A stretch of 64,000 nucleotides of DNA, taken from NCBI RefSeq assembly GCF_002407065.1, contig NZ_CP023564.1, forward strand, positions 3,100,001 to 3,164,000. The letters run 5' to 3'. A model generated the notes under the pieces. The model was not told the origin of the DNA, made no database searches, and was given only the letters and a program-made list of their open reading frames with translations. Below are positions 52,183 to 61,211 of the stretch, piece by piece. The translations under genes and the position numbers were made by a program. How positions within the stretch are numbered: position 1 is the first letter of the stretch; each line of letters starts with the position of its first letter. Source of the DNA: Brachybacterium ginsengisoli. Lineage in GTDB: Bacteria; Actinomycetota; Actinomycetes; Actinomycetales; Dermabacteraceae.

Positions 52183-53135
52183 GACTGGATCCTCCGGGAG
52201 ACGAGGCGCACGGCGAGGGTGAGGACGATGGTGGCGAGCAGCAGGATGACCGACCCGGCGGCCGCGACGCCGAGCTCGATCTGCTCGAATCCGAGCCGAT
52301 AGATGAGCGTCATGAGGACTTCGGTGGAGCCGTTGGGGCCGCCGTTGGTCAGCAGGAAGACCTCGGTGAAGATGCGCATCGCCCGGATCGCGGCGAGGGT
52401 GAAGAGGATCGCGAGGACCGGTCGCAGCGCCGGGAGGGTCACGTGGCGGATCCTGCCGATGATTCCCGCGCCGTCGAGGGACGCGGACTCGTAGAGGCTG
52501 CGGTCCACGCCGACCAGGCCCGCGATGATGATGATCATGTTGTACGGGGCATCGCGCCAGATGCCGACGAGGATCACCGACAGCATCGAGGTGTCCGGGG
52601 AGTTGATCCATGCCGAGGGCTCGATCAGGAAGAGGCCGAGGATCGAGTTGGCGAGTCCGTCGGAGGTGGGGTGGTAGATGATCCGCCAGACCTCGGCGAT
52701 GACGGCGGTCGGGACGACCACCGGCAGGAACGCCGCCGAGCGCACGAACCAGATCCGGCGGGCCTGACCCTCCAGCAGCAGGGCGAGGGCGAAGCCGAGG
52801 ACCATCGCTCCGCTGATCTGCGCCACGGCGATCACGACCGTGTGCCCCGCGGCCCGGAAGAACTCGCCGTCGGTCAGGAGCGTCCGGTAGTTGTCCCACC
52901 CGACCGCGGTGTTGCCGAGGTAGGGCCGCACGTCGAGGAAGCTCATCACCACGGCCTGGCCCATCGGGATGAACTTGAAGTAGACGAAGAGGATGAGCGC
53001 GGGGGCGAGGAACAGCCACGGGGTGATCCATCGGCCCGAGCGGGCGGAGCGGCGACGGCGCCGCGGCGGCACGGGGGCGTCCACCTCGGTGCGGGCGGCA
53101 CCGGTGGGGGCTCGATCATCGAGGACGGTGCTCAT
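52179..53135 (-). CDS. CUT1 ABC transporter permease (MalF type), aldarate operon
   Basis: 318 aa. A Pro/Arg-rich cytosolic N-terminus (PVPPRRRRRSARSGR) precedes six TM segments; the EAA loop is RSLYESASLDGAGIIGRIRHVTLPAL. It overlaps the solute-binding gene (ATGA) and the next permease (4 nt), giving a tightly coupled cassette with no ATPase gene. Confidence 0.92.
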   Translation of the reverse strand: MSTVLDDRAPTGAARTEVDAPVPPRRRRRSARSGRWITPWLFLAPALILFVYFKFIPMGQAVVMSFLDVRPYLGNTAVGWDNYRTLLTDGEFFRAAGHTVVIAVAQISGAMVLGFALALLLEGQARRIWFVRSAAFLPVVVPTAVIAEVWRIIYHPTSDGLANSILGLFLIEPSAWINSPDTSMLSVILVGIWRDAPYNMIIIIAGLVGVDRSLYESASLDGAGIIGRIRHVTLPALRPVLAILFTLAAIRAMRIFTEVFLLTNGGPNGSTEVLMTLIYRLGFEQIELGVAAAGSVILLLATIVLTLAVRLVSRRIQS

Positions 53136-54454
53136 GCCAGCGCCCCCTGCTCCTCGAGCGCCGCGGTGAAGCTCGCGTGGAGCTTCTCGGCCTCCGCTCC
53201 CACGTCCAGGGAGCAGTCGCTGATCAGCGCGTTGATCGTGGTCGCCGATCCCTGGAGGAAGGGATTCCAGTTCGGGACGGCGGGGACGTACCTCCCGTAC
53301 CGGTCGTAGATCTCCTGGAAGTGCTCCCACTCGCGGTCGGTGCGTGTGTCCATCATGTCGACCGTGGTGTTGACGGGCAGGCGCACGAGGTTGCCGTCCC
53401 TGTCGCCGGCCATGCCGATGGCCTGGCCCTCGGGCGAGATGACGAACTCGGCGAACGCCTGCTGCGCCTCGTTGCTGTCGGATCCTGCCATCAGATAGAG
53501 GTTGTTCCCTTCGGCGAGGGTGGTGAGCCCGGTGGGGCCCGGCGGCGGGGTGAGGACCTCGAACGCGTCGCCGAGGGTCTCCCGGATGATCGGCAGCTCG
53601 TAGGGGGCCACGAGGAAGGAGCCGGCCCGTCCCGCGAGGAAGGTGTCCTTGGATCCGCCGGTGTCCTGGCTGCTGGCTCCGGGCTGGATGACGGCGGAGT
53701 CGCAGGCGAGGTCGCGGATCCAGGTCAGCGCCTGGATGGATCCGTCGTCCGCGATGGCGGAGCGGAGCCCGCCCTTCGTCTCCTCGACGTACTCGCCTCC
53801 TCCGGACCAGAAGAAGGACGAGGTGTTCCAGGAGACGTAGCCGCGCTTGGTGGTGCCGGCGATCGCGATGCCCGCGACCTGCTTGCCGGTCCCGTCCGGA
53901 TCCTCCGTGGTGTACGCCGTCCACATGTCCACGAGGTCGTCCCAGCTCTCCGGGACCGCGATGCCGAGCTTCTCCCGCCAGTCGCGCCGGTTGAACAGCG
54001 CGACCGTGTGCGCGGTCATCGGGACGCCGTAGGTCCTCCCGTCGTAGCCGGTCGCTCCGTCCCAGGCGCGCTCGTGGAGATCCGAGGCACCCTCGATCTC
54101 GTCGCGGTCGATCTCGCGGAGCAGCCCCTGCGTCTGCATCGTGCCCAGCTGGGCGGTGTCGTTGATGACGATGTCCGGCAGGTTCCGCTGCACGGCACGC
54201 TGCTGGAGCTTGAGCTCGAAGTCCTGCGACAGCGAGGTCAGCTCGGCCTTGATGCCGGTCTTCGCGGTGAACGCAGCGACCAGCTCCTGGCCGATCATGT
54301 CCGACGGGGTGTTCGGTGCCTTCCGCTGCCAGATGTCGAGGCTCTGGTCGGTGCGGGGCAGCTGGGCGACCTGCGCCTGGGATGTCATCCCCGAGCAGCC
54401 CGCCAGCAGGAGCGCCCCGGTGAGCGGGGCGATCAGTGCGGTTCTTCTCTTCAT
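53132..54454 (-). CDS. ABC transporter solute-binding lipoprotein, aldarate operon
   Basis: 440 aa family 1 extracellular binding protein. Signal peptide MKRRTALIAPLTGALLLAGC with lipobox LAGC; mature protein has LPDIVINDTAQLGTMQTQGLLREID and YGVPMTAHTVALFNRRDW. ATG 54454 has GGAG 6 nt upstream, whereas ATG 54466 has not. It is the first gene of the operon and divergent from the LysR gene. CUT1 receptors usually bind neutral oligosaccharides, so an acidic-sugar ligand here would be unusual. Confidence 0.9.
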   Translation of the reverse strand: MKRRTALIAPLTGALLLAGCSGMTSQAQVAQLPRTDQSLDIWQRKAPNTPSDMIGQELVAAFTAKTGIKAELTSLSQDFELKLQQRAVQRNLPDIVINDTAQLGTMQTQGLLREIDRDEIEGASDLHERAWDGATGYDGRTYGVPMTAHTVALFNRRDWREKLGIAVPESWDDLVDMWTAYTTEDPDGTGKQVAGIAIAGTTKRGYVSWNTSSFFWSGGGEYVEETKGGLRSAIADDGSIQALTWIRDLACDSAVIQPGASSQDTGGSKDTFLAGRAGSFLVAPYELPIIRETLGDAFEVLTPPPGPTGLTTLAEGNNLYLMAGSDSNEAQQAFAEFVISPEGQAIGMAGDRDGNLVRLPVNTTVDMMDTRTDREWEHFQEIYDRYGRYVPAVPNWNPFLQGSATTINALISDCSLDVGAEAEKLHASFTAALEEQGALA

Positions 54455-54568
54455 GGCGGTCTCCATCGGTCGCGTGACCTCGACGACGGACCGAGGCGGA
54501 GAACACTGTAAGAACGTGGAGTGATGCCCGTCCAACACTCTTTTTGCATACTTTGATACCTTCTCGGC
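54455..54568. promoter_or_regulatory. Divergent LysR/aldarate operon control region
   Basis: An AT-rich island (54540-54562: a T5 run, GCATAC, TTTGATAC) stands out in GC-rich DNA and is the likely LysR binding site. For the LysR gene TACCTT (54557-54562) is exactly 6 nt before the ATG (leaderless). For the operon TTGGAC and TACAGT on the minus strand are a possible promoter with a long (19-nt) spacer, as in activator-dependent promoters. Confidence 0.5.
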
Positions 54569-55471
54569 ATGAAACTCTCGTTGGACAGCCTCGCCGCCTT
54601 CATCGCCGTCGCCGACGAGGGCCATTTCGGTCGTGCCGCCGAGCGGCTGTCGATGACGCAGCCTCCACTGTCCCGCCGGATCCAGGGGCTGGAGTCCCTG
54701 ACGGGCACCCTGCTCTTCGAGCGCACGGCGCAGGGCGCGACGCTCACGCCCGCCGGCGAGGCCCTGCAGGTGGAGGCGCGCCGCCTCCTGGCGCAGACGG
54801 AGGCGCTGCCGGACCTCGTGCGACGGGTCGACGACGGGCGTGCGGGACGCATCGCCCTGGGGTTCACCGCCTCCTCCTCGATGGGCCCGCTCGGGCCGCT
54901 GCTCGCCGAGGCGGAGGAGGTCCTGCCCGGGGTGGAGATCGTCCTGCAGGAGCAGGTGACGTCGCTCCAGCTGGAGGGGCTCCGCGCGGGACGCCTCGAT
55001 CTCGGGCTCCTCCGCCATCGGATCCCACCGCCGGACCTCGACTCCCGCGTGATCCACCGCGAGCGCCTCGTCCTCGCGGTCCCGGCCGCCCATGCCCTGG
55101 CCGGGTCGGAGGCGGCGGTGGAGCCCTCGGATCTCTCCGGGCTCGCGATGATCACCTATGACCCGGAGCAGGCCGCCTACTTCGCGCAGCTCGTCACCGC
55201 CGTGCTGCGGGGCTCGCGACCCCGCTCCGCCCAGCGCGTCGCCCAGATCCATTCGATGATGGGGCTCGTCCAGGCGGGACGGGGCGTCGCCATCGTCCCG
55301 GAGTCGATTTCCTCGCTCACCGGCGACGAGGTCGTCTTCCGCCCGATCAGCGGATGGGACGCCGCCGTCGTCGAGCTCCGCATCGCCTGGCGCCGGGACC
55401 TCGCCCACCCTGCCGCGCGCCGCGCCCTCGACGTGCTGGACGCGCTCTCGGAGGCATCCGCGAGGCCGTAG
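54569..55471 (+). CDS. LysR-family regulator of the aldarate operon
   Basis: 300 aa: N-terminal LysR HTH (LDSLAAFIAVADEGHFGRAAERLSMTQPPLSRRIQGLE in parts), then a LysR effector domain (GRIALGFTASSSMG, RAGRLDLGLLRH). The gene is divergent from the SBP-permease-gudD-kdgD-KGSADH operon, the standard setting for a LysR activator sensing a pathway substrate such as glucarate. It has no ribosome site and appears leaderless. Confidence 0.93.
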   Translation: MKLSLDSLAAFIAVADEGHFGRAAERLSMTQPPLSRRIQGLESLTGTLLFERTAQGATLTPAGEALQVEARRLLAQTEALPDLVRRVDDGRAGRIALGFTASSSMGPLGPLLAEAEEVLPGVEIVLQEQVTSLQLEGLRAGRLDLGLLRHRIPPPDLDSRVIHRERLVLAVPAAHALAGSEAAVEPSDLSGLAMITYDPEQAAYFAQLVTAVLRGSRPRSAQRVAQIHSMMGLVQAGRGVAIVPESISSLTGDEVVFRPISGWDAAVVELRIAWRRDLAHPAARRALDVLDALSEASARP

Positions 55472-55568
55472 GCACGGGCCGCAGGAGCGCCGTCCGAGCC
55501 GGCTGTCCCCGCACTACACTCAGGCGAAGTTCGCGGCCCGCGCTTCTCGACCGGCAGGAGGATGCCCG

Positions 55569-56303
55569 ATGGCGATGCCCAAGCTCCTCGCCGGTGTGGA
55601 CATGCCTCCGGCGCTGTCCACGGTGATCGCCGATCGGCTCCGGGAGATGATCACCGACGGCACCATCGCGCCCGGTGAGCGCCTCAAGGAGGCGGATCTG
55701 GCGAACTCGATGTCGGTCAGCCGCGGGCCCGTGCGCGAGGCGATCACGGAGCTGACCCGCGAGGGCCTCGTGGAGTCCCAGCGGCACCGCGGGGCCCGGG
55801 TGATCACGCTGGAGCATGGCGACATCGAGGAGATCTACTCGATGCGCCTGGCGCTCGAGCGGCTCGCGATGGAGCGCTGCTCCCAGCGCATCACCCCTGA
55901 GCTGCTGGCCGCCCTCGATGACGTGATCTCCCGGATGGCGGCCGTCGTGCCGGAGGCGTCGGACGACCACCATGTGCGGCTCGACCTCGAGTTCCACGAC
56001 CTGATCTACGCCGCCGCCGAGAACTCGCGGCTCGAGCGCAGCTGGCTGATGCTGCGCAGCCAGGTCTCGATGTTCCTGGGCGCCCGCACCGACCGGGCCG
56101 AGTTCCGCACGAAGCTCCACGAGGAGCACCAGGAGATCCGGGACGTCCTGGCCACCGGAGACTCCGAGGCGGCGGTGGCGTCGATCGAGAAGCACATCGG
56201 CTGGACCCTGCGGCAGATCCGCAAGATGACCGCGCTGGAGCGGCAGCCCGGGGAGTCCGGCCCGCTGTCCGGACCCGGGCCCGAGGGGAAGACCGGGCTG
56301 TAG
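55569..56303 (+). CDS. GntR-family regulator with FCD effector domain
   Basis: 244 aa: winged HTH (STVIADRLREMITDGTIAPG, VSRGPVREAITELTREGLVE) and an FCD all-helical domain with metal-ligand histidines in LEFHDLIYAAAENSRLE and EEHQEIRDVL. FCD regulators usually bind organic or sugar acids. AGGAGG precedes the ATG. It lies between the aldarate operon regulator and the GH39 operon, whose promoter carries ATTGTTGACAAT, a typical GntR/FCD palindrome. Confidence 0.93.
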   Translation: MAMPKLLAGVDMPPALSTVIADRLREMITDGTIAPGERLKEADLANSMSVSRGPVREAITELTREGLVESQRHRGARVITLEHGDIEEIYSMRLALERLAMERCSQRITPELLAALDDVISRMAAVVPEASDDHHVRLDLEFHDLIYAAAENSRLERSWLMLRSQVSMFLGARTDRAEFRTKLHEEHQEIRDVLATGDSEAAVASIEKHIGWTLRQIRKMTALERQPGESGPLSGPGPEGKTGL

Positions 56304-56384
56304 GGCGTCGCGCGAGACGGCTGCGAAGCCTGCCGGGCGGCCCGCGGCGAGACTGGTCTCGGGACCCGTCGACGAGCGACTCAT

Positions 56385-56419
56385 GGATTGTTGACAATTT
56401 GCAATCCGGTTCCTAGTCT
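56385..56419 (+). promoter_or_regulatory. Promoter and GntR-type operator of the GH39 operon
   Basis: TTGACA (56391-56396), 17 nt, TAGTCT (56414-56419) is the best sigma70-type promoter in the window. The -35 is embedded in the palindrome ATTGTTGACAAT (56387-56398), and a second inverted repeat GGATTG (56385-56390) / CAATCC (56402-56407) frames it. The preceding GntR/FCD protein is the likely repressor. The roughly 200-nt leader that follows to 56631 is strikingly C-rich and has no gene. Confidence 0.72.
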
Positions 56420-56631
56420 GAGTCCGACGCGCAGGGCACACCCCGCTCTCGCCGTCCCGCGGCACCGCAGCCGCACCCCTCGGACCCCCGAGTGCACGAC
56501 GCGCAGTCCCCGTTCCGCGGCACGCCGTCCCCCTGCCGCCCTCCGCCGATCCCCGTCGCGTCCCCGGCGCGACCCGGCTCGGTCACCGCACCCCCGCCTC
56601 GCACCGCGAGCCCTGAAAGGCAGTGACCCGC

Positions 56632-58362
56632 GTGTCCACGACCGCACAGCCAGCCCCTGTGAACCTCACCAGCGCCCGAGCCTTCCCGCCGAACGCCCCG
56701 AGCGACCCCTCGGCCCCGCACGTGACGGCGGCGAGCGTCGACATCGACGCCGGCGCGGAGAGCGGGCCGCTGACCCGGCTCTGGGAGAGCGTCGGCTACG
56801 ACGAGATCAACCTGACCTACACCCCCACCGGGCGGCACCTGCTGAACACCTTCGGCGCGCTGACCAGCACCGGATACCACATCCGCCCCCACTACGCGCT
56901 GTGCTCGGGCACCGGCTTCCCGATCCCCCACTGGGGCAACGGCAACGTCTACCACGAGGACGCCGACGGCACCGCGCACTACGACTTCACGATCCTGGAC
57001 CAGACCTACGACGCGATCGTCGAGGCCGGTCACCACGTGCTGGTCGAGATCGGCTTCACCCCGCGGGACCTCCTCCCGCCGGAGGCCGAGGAGCTCACCG
57101 TCACCTCCAGCCCCACCGTCTACTCGGCGTACGAGGCGGGCCAGTGGGCCTACCCGCCGAAGGACTACGCGACGTGGCGCGACCTGCTCGCCGCGGTCGC
57201 CGCGCACTGCGTGGAGCGCTACGGGGCGGAGGAGGTGGACACCTGGCTGTGGGAGCTGTGGAACGAGCCGGACATCTTCTACTGGCGCGGCACCCCCGAG
57301 CAGTTCCATGAGCTGTACCGGGCCACCGTCGAGGGCGTGCGCAGCGTGCTGCCCGACGCGAAGGTGGGCGGCCCCGCCGTCACCGGCGGCGGCACCGAGT
57401 TCCTCCACGGCTTCCTCGAGTACACCGCCGCCGAGGACCTCCCGCTGGACTTCGTCTCCTTCCACACCAAGGGATCGAGCTTCAGCCCCTGGCGGGTCTA
57501 CGGCCCCACCGGCGCCGACGCCCCCGAGCAGCAGAGCCCGTCGGCCCACAAGATGCTCTTCGAGGTCCGCTCGATGCTGCGAGTGATGGCGCAGTTCCCG
57601 CAGTACCGCACCCTCCCGGCGATCATCGACGAGTGCGACGCCGGGGTGCCCGCGCACTTCTCGTTCTACGACAACGCGAACTTCCGCTTCCAGAACACCG
57701 AGTACTACCCGGTGTTCCAGGTGAAGCTCATGAAGAAGCTGCTGGACCTCGGCGAGCAGGAGGGCGCGAACATCCAGCAGGCGATGTCCTGGAGCTTCTA
57801 CTTCGAGGGCGAGCGGTTCTTCGAGGGGACGCGGGCGTTCCTCACCGCGGACCGCATCGAGAAGCCGCTGCTGAACGCCTACCGCCTGCTGGCGAGGATG
57901 GGGTTGACGCGCCTGGCGGCGAGCAGCGACTCCTCCCACGGCGTCGAGCTGCTCGACGCCGCCGAGGGCCGCAGCATGCCCGAGGAGGTCGACGTGCTCG
58001 CCTCCCGACATGAGGACGGACGGATCGCCGCCGCCGTGTGGCGCCACACCGACGATCAGTACCGCACCGCCGAGGCGCCGACACCGGTCGCGCTCTCGGT
58101 GCGCGGCCTGGCGCCGGGCGGCTACCGCCTCACCCACCACCGCATCGACGCGACCCACTCCAACAGCCACACCGTCTGGCAGGAGCTGGGCGCGCCGCAG
58201 GTCCCTGGCCCGGAGCAGCTCGCGGCGATCCATGCCCGCGAGGGCTTCGAGGAGCTGACCGCGGCGATCGAGGTGGAGGTTCCGGCCGACGGGCGCCTCG
58301 CCCTCACCGTCGAGCTGCCGCTGCCGGCCGTCTCCCTGCTCGAGCTGGAGCCGCTGCGATGA
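56632..58362 (+). CDS. GH39-family beta-xylosidase-like glycosidase
   Basis: 576 aa from GTG 56632 (AAAGG upstream; GTG 56623 is an alternative). The TIM barrel has the acid/base in WELWNEPD (E212) and the nucleophile in IIDECDAG (E334), with HYALCSGTGFPIPHWGNGN and VSFHTKG as in GH39. A C-terminal beta-sandwich follows. No signal peptide, so it acts on imported beta-xylosides or related saccharides. The stop overlaps the AKR start (ATGA). First gene of the operon with the importer and GH3 downstream. Confidence 0.9.
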   Translation: MSTTAQPAPVNLTSARAFPPNAPSDPSAPHVTAASVDIDAGAESGPLTRLWESVGYDEINLTYTPTGRHLLNTFGALTSTGYHIRPHYALCSGTGFPIPHWGNGNVYHEDADGTAHYDFTILDQTYDAIVEAGHHVLVEIGFTPRDLLPPEAEELTVTSSPTVYSAYEAGQWAYPPKDYATWRDLLAAVAAHCVERYGAEEVDTWLWELWNEPDIFYWRGTPEQFHELYRATVEGVRSVLPDAKVGGPAVTGGGTEFLHGFLEYTAAEDLPLDFVSFHTKGSSFSPWRVYGPTGADAPEQQSPSAHKMLFEVRSMLRVMAQFPQYRTLPAIIDECDAGVPAHFSFYDNANFRFQNTEYYPVFQVKLMKKLLDLGEQEGANIQQAMSWSFYFEGERFFEGTRAFLTADRIEKPLLNAYRLLARMGLTRLAASSDSSHGVELLDAAEGRSMPEEVDVLASRHEDGRIAAAVWRHTDDQYRTAEAPTPVALSVRGLAPGGYRLTHHRIDATHSNSHTVWQELGAPQVPGPEQLAAIHAREGFEELTAAIEVEVPADGRLALTVELPLPAVSLLELEPLR

Positions 58363-59216
58363 CCCTCTCCCCCACCGCCCCGCTCACCGACCGCCTCGAG
58401 ATCGCCCCCGGCGTGGAGATCCCCCAGCTGGGGCTCGGCGTGTTCCAGATCGTCCCCGACCAGGTCCAGCCCGTCGTGGAGGACGCCCTCGAGGTCGGCT
58501 ACCGGCACGTGGACACCGCCGCGGCGTACAACAACGAGACCGGCGTGGGCGCGGCCCTGCGCGCCTCCGGCCTGGACCGCGAGGAGGTGTTCGTGACCAC
58601 CAAGCTCCGCAACGGCGACCAGGGCCACGACGCCACGCTGCAGGCCTGCGCCGCCTCCCTGGACCGGCTGGGCCTGGACCGCATCGACCTCTACCTCATC
58701 CACTGGCCGAACCCCGAGGCGGGGCTCTGGCAGGAGTCGTGGAGGGCGCTCGAGCGCCTGCACGCCGAGGGAGCGGTCCGCGCCATCGGGGTCTCGAACT
58801 TCCTGGCCGAGCACCTGCGAGAGCTCGCCGATGTCGCCGAGATCCTCCCGGCGCTGAACCAGATCGAGCTGCATCCCGCGCACGCCCGGCAGGACCTCGT
58901 GGCCCTGCAGACCGAGCTCGGCATCGCGGTGGAGAGCTACTCCCCGCTCGGCCAGGGCGGCGACCTCGAGCTCGGCGCGGTCACCGAGATCGCCGCGGAG
59001 ACCGGGGCGACCGGCGCCCAGGTGATCCTGCGCTGGCACCTCCAGCACGGGTACGTGGTGATCCCCAAGACCACCTCCCGGGACCGGATGGTGGAGAACC
59101 TCGACGTCGGCGGGCTCTCCCTCACCCGGGACCAGATGGCCCGGCTCGACGCCCTGGACCGCGGCCACCGGATCGGCAACGACCCGGCCACCTTCTCCCT
59201 CAGCCAGATCCGCTGA
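58359..59216 (+). CDS. Aldo/keto reductase
   Basis: 285 aa AKR with intact tetrad D52, Y57, K82 and H115 (VDTAAAYNNE, TTKLRN, LIHWPNP) and the NADPH site IPKTTSRDRMVEN. It resembles 2,5-diketo-D-gluconate reductase-like enzymes. Co-translated with GH39, it may reduce the released pentose (for instance xylose to xylitol) or a sugar-derived carbonyl; this is inference from context. Confidence 0.92.
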   Translation: MTLSPTAPLTDRLEIAPGVEIPQLGLGVFQIVPDQVQPVVEDALEVGYRHVDTAAAYNNETGVGAALRASGLDREEVFVTTKLRNGDQGHDATLQACAASLDRLGLDRIDLYLIHWPNPEAGLWQESWRALERLHAEGAVRAIGVSNFLAEHLRELADVAEILPALNQIELHPAHARQDLVALQTELGIAVESYSPLGQGGDLELGAVTEIAAETGATGAQVILRWHLQHGYVVIPKTTSRDRMVENLDVGGLSLTRDQMARLDALDRGHRIGNDPATFSLSQIR

Positions 59217-59310
59217 GCCCCACCCACCGCCGGTCCGCCCCCGGCACCGCTCCGCGCACACCCCCGTGCGCAGGAGCTGCGTCGTCGACCCCTCGAGAGG
59301 AGGTCCCGTC

Positions 59311-60288
59311 ATGGCCGCAACCCCGGTGCTCACCCGTCCCTCCGCCCGCCGCCAGGCCGCCCCCGCGCGCAGCGCGCGTCGGCCGGAGCAGCGTGCGCGA
59401 CTGCGCCGCCGGAACGTCTGGATCTACGCATTCCTCCTGCCCACGTTCGTGCTGTACGGGATGTACACGCTGTACCCGATGATCGCGAGCTACTGGTACT
59501 CCCTGGTGGAGTGGAACGGCTTCACCGCCGACCAGCGGTTCGTGGGCCTGTCCAACTACCGCGCCGTGCTCGCCGATCCGATGTTCTGGTCCGCCGTGAA
59601 GATCACGCTCGTCTTCATGCTGATCGTGGCGCCGCTGCGGGTGTTCGGCGCCTTCTTCCTGGCGATCCTCCTGAACTCGCCCAAGCTCCGCTTCTCGGGG
59701 TTCTTCCGCACGATGTACTTCCTGCCGGTGGTGACCACCACCGCGATCGTCGGCGTGGTGATGCGGTTCGTGCTCGACCCCGCGAGCGGGCCGCTGTCCT
59801 TCCTCTCCCAGCTGCTGGGGATGGGGCCGATCGACCTGCTCGGCTCGACCTCCTCCGCCCTGGCCACCGCGGGCCTGGTGTACGTGTGGAAGTTCTTCGG
59901 CATCACCCTCATCTACTGGCTCGCGGCCCTGCAGACCGTCCCCCGGGACCTGTACGAGGCCGCCCGCATCGACGGCGCGAACGCCGTGCAGACCTTCCGC
60001 CACATCACGCTGCCGCTGCTGATCCCGTTCCTGCTGATCATCACCGTGCTCACCGTGGAGGACTGCTTCCACGCCTTCGACCTCATGCAGACCATGACCG
60101 CCGGCGGCCCCTTCTTCAGCACCGAGATCATCGAGATCTACATCTACCGCTACGCCTTCGCCGCCACGATCCCCCAGCTCGGCTTCGCCTCCGCGGCGGC
60201 CGTCCTGTTCGGGCTGCTGGTGCTCGTGGTGGTGGGAGTGCAGCTGTGGGCCACGATGCTCGCCCGACGCTCAGGAGCCCGCGCATGA
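59311..60288 (+). CDS. CUT1 ABC transporter permease (MalF type), xyloside operon
   Basis: 325 aa, basic N-terminus then six TM segments with EAA loop RDLYEAARIDGANAVQTFRHITLPLL. The ATG at 59311 follows GAGGAGG; an upstream in-frame ATG lacks a site. The 94-nt gap from the AKR gene holds a short GCGCAC/GTGCGC hairpin but no clear promoter. It pairs with the next permease (ATGA overlap). Confidence 0.92.
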   Translation: MAATPVLTRPSARRQAAPARSARRPEQRARLRRRNVWIYAFLLPTFVLYGMYTLYPMIASYWYSLVEWNGFTADQRFVGLSNYRAVLADPMFWSAVKITLVFMLIVAPLRVFGAFFLAILLNSPKLRFSGFFRTMYFLPVVTTTAIVGVVMRFVLDPASGPLSFLSQLLGMGPIDLLGSTSSALATAGLVYVWKFFGITLIYWLAALQTVPRDLYEAARIDGANAVQTFRHITLPLLIPFLLIITVLTVEDCFHAFDLMQTMTAGGPFFSTEIIEIYIYRYAFAATIPQLGFASAAAVLFGLLVLVVVGVQLWATMLARRSGARA

Positions 60289-61148
60289 CCGCCGCGACCC
60301 GTCCCGTGCCCCGCAGCCGCTGGCGGCGCCGCCTGCCCTGGTGGGCGGTGATGGCGGCCCTGACCGTGATCGCCGTGCTGTGGATCTACCCGTTCATCTG
60401 GATGGTCTCCGCCTCGCTGAAGTCACCCGCGGAGATCTTCGCCGGCGGCCTCTCCCTGCTCCCCGAGCAGATGCGCTGGGAGAACTACGCCCGCGCCTGG
60501 ACCGACGGGAACTTCCAGCTGTATCTGCTGAACACGGCGATCGTCACCGTGGGCACCGTGGTGATCGTGGTGGTGCGGTGCGCGCTGGCGGGCTACGTGC
60601 TGGGCCGGTACCGCTTCCCCGGATCGCGTCTGATCCTGGGGATCCTGGTGGCGACGCTGTTCGTCCCCACCGGCTACACGATCATCCCCATCGTGAAGCT
60701 GTCGATGCAGCTGGGCCTGCTGGACCAGCTCTCCGGCATGATCCTCGCCCTGGCCGGCGGCGCGAACGTCGCCGCGATCCTCATCTACGCCGGCTACTTC
60801 CGGGGCCTTCCCGCCGAGCTCGAGGAGGCGGCGGTGGTGGACGGCGCCGGGTTCCTGCGCACCTTCACCCAGGTGATGCTGCCGCTGTCGATGCCGGTCA
60901 CCGCGACCGTGTCGGTGCTGACCTTCCTGTTCACCTGGAACGCCTTCTTCCTGCCGCTGGTGTTCTCCTTCTCCGACCCCACGCTGCGCACCGTCAGCGT
61001 GGGCATGCAGGCGTTCGTGGGCGAGAACTCCACGGACTGGGCCGGCATGGCCGCGGCGGGCGTCATCTCGCTCGTTCCCATCGTCGCGCTGTTCGCCTTC
61101 ATGCAGCGCTACTTCGTCGAGGGCATCGCCGGGTCCGTGAAGTCCTGA
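60285..61148 (+). CDS. CUT1 ABC transporter permease (MalG type), xyloside operon
   Basis: 287 aa with EAA loop AELEEAAVVDGAGFLRTFTQVMLPL and C-terminus FMQRYFVEGIAGSVKS. It overlaps the previous permease by 4 nt; the solute-binding gene follows after 63 nt. The order permease-permease-receptor is reversed relative to the other two importers in this window, so the three cassettes are not recent duplicates of one another. Confidence 0.92.
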   Translation: MTAATRPVPRSRWRRRLPWWAVMAALTVIAVLWIYPFIWMVSASLKSPAEIFAGGLSLLPEQMRWENYARAWTDGNFQLYLLNTAIVTVGTVVIVVVRCALAGYVLGRYRFPGSRLILGILVATLFVPTGYTIIPIVKLSMQLGLLDQLSGMILALAGGANVAAILIYAGYFRGLPAELEEAAVVDGAGFLRTFTQVMLPLSMPVTATVSVLTFLFTWNAFFLPLVFSFSDPTLRTVSVGMQAFVGENSTDWAGMAAAGVISLVPIVALFAFMQRYFVEGIAGSVKS

Positions 61149-61211
61149 CCCTCCCGACGCCCCTTCCCCCCCACCGCCCGTCCCGCATCACGATCTCAAC
61201 GAGGAGCTCCC

